A DNA stretch of 5,164 nucleotides from Clostridia bacterium (GTDB lineage Bacteria; Bacillota; Clostridia; Oscillospirales; Acutalibacteraceae), in NCBI GenBank assembly GCA_017559885.1, contig JAFYQN010000168.1, forward strand, positions 1 to 5,164, read 5' to 3'. A program made the position numbers and the translations under genes. Positions 5,160 to 5,164 of the stretch are shown piece after piece (position 1 is the stretch's first letter; every line of letters starts with the position of its first letter). Under the pieces are notes generated by a model, which worked only from the letters and a program-made list of their open reading frames with translations, ran no database searches and had not been told where the DNA came from.

Positions 5160-5164
5160 CAAAA

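Overview
The window looks like chromosomal DNA from a low-GC Gram-positive bacterium, probably an anaerobic member of the Clostridia. This rests on AT-rich intergenic DNA, AGGAG-type ribosome binding sites, sigma-A-like promoter boxes, compact same-strand operons separated by factor-independent terminators, and the look of the proteins. The genus cannot be named from sequence alone. No rRNA, tRNA, CRISPR array, transposase or phage gene was seen.

All four well-supported genes lie on the minus strand, so the window reads from right to left. From the right edge, a weak promoter candidate (about 5131-5159) precedes a three-gene operon. The first gene is a TIM-barrel metal-dependent hydrolase of the amidohydrolase-2 type (4310-5107). 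The second is a major facilitator transporter (3075-4310) that overlaps it by one base (TAATG). The third is a short-form malic enzyme (1887-3059) starting 15 bases after the transporter. A strong hairpin terminator (1834-1874) closes this operon.

A well-formed promoter (1800-1828) directly abuts that terminator and drives a single gene, an NCS2-family uracil permease (265-1746). Its leader of about 46 bases is too short for a purine riboswitch or PyrR attenuator but can fold into two competing AU-rich hairpins. A perfect 15-bp hairpin terminator (214-251) ends this unit.

The leftmost 213 bases hold no recognisable gene but are unusually structured: a 24-base dyad, three direct copies of TGTCAAA at 10-12 base steps, a 9-bp inverted repeat, a 22-bp perfect AT palindrome, and a possible 26-codon plus-strand ORF with a well-placed ribosome binding site. 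They may be control DNA for a gene that starts at or beyond the left edge.

Functionally, the permease brings in uracil or a related base. The hydrolase and transporter look like an uptake-and-hydrolysis pair for an unidentified small molecule, and the malic enzyme converts malate to pyruvate. No clearly new biological system is visible. The best leads are the unknown substrate of the three-gene operon, the altered permease signature, and the structured left intergenic region.
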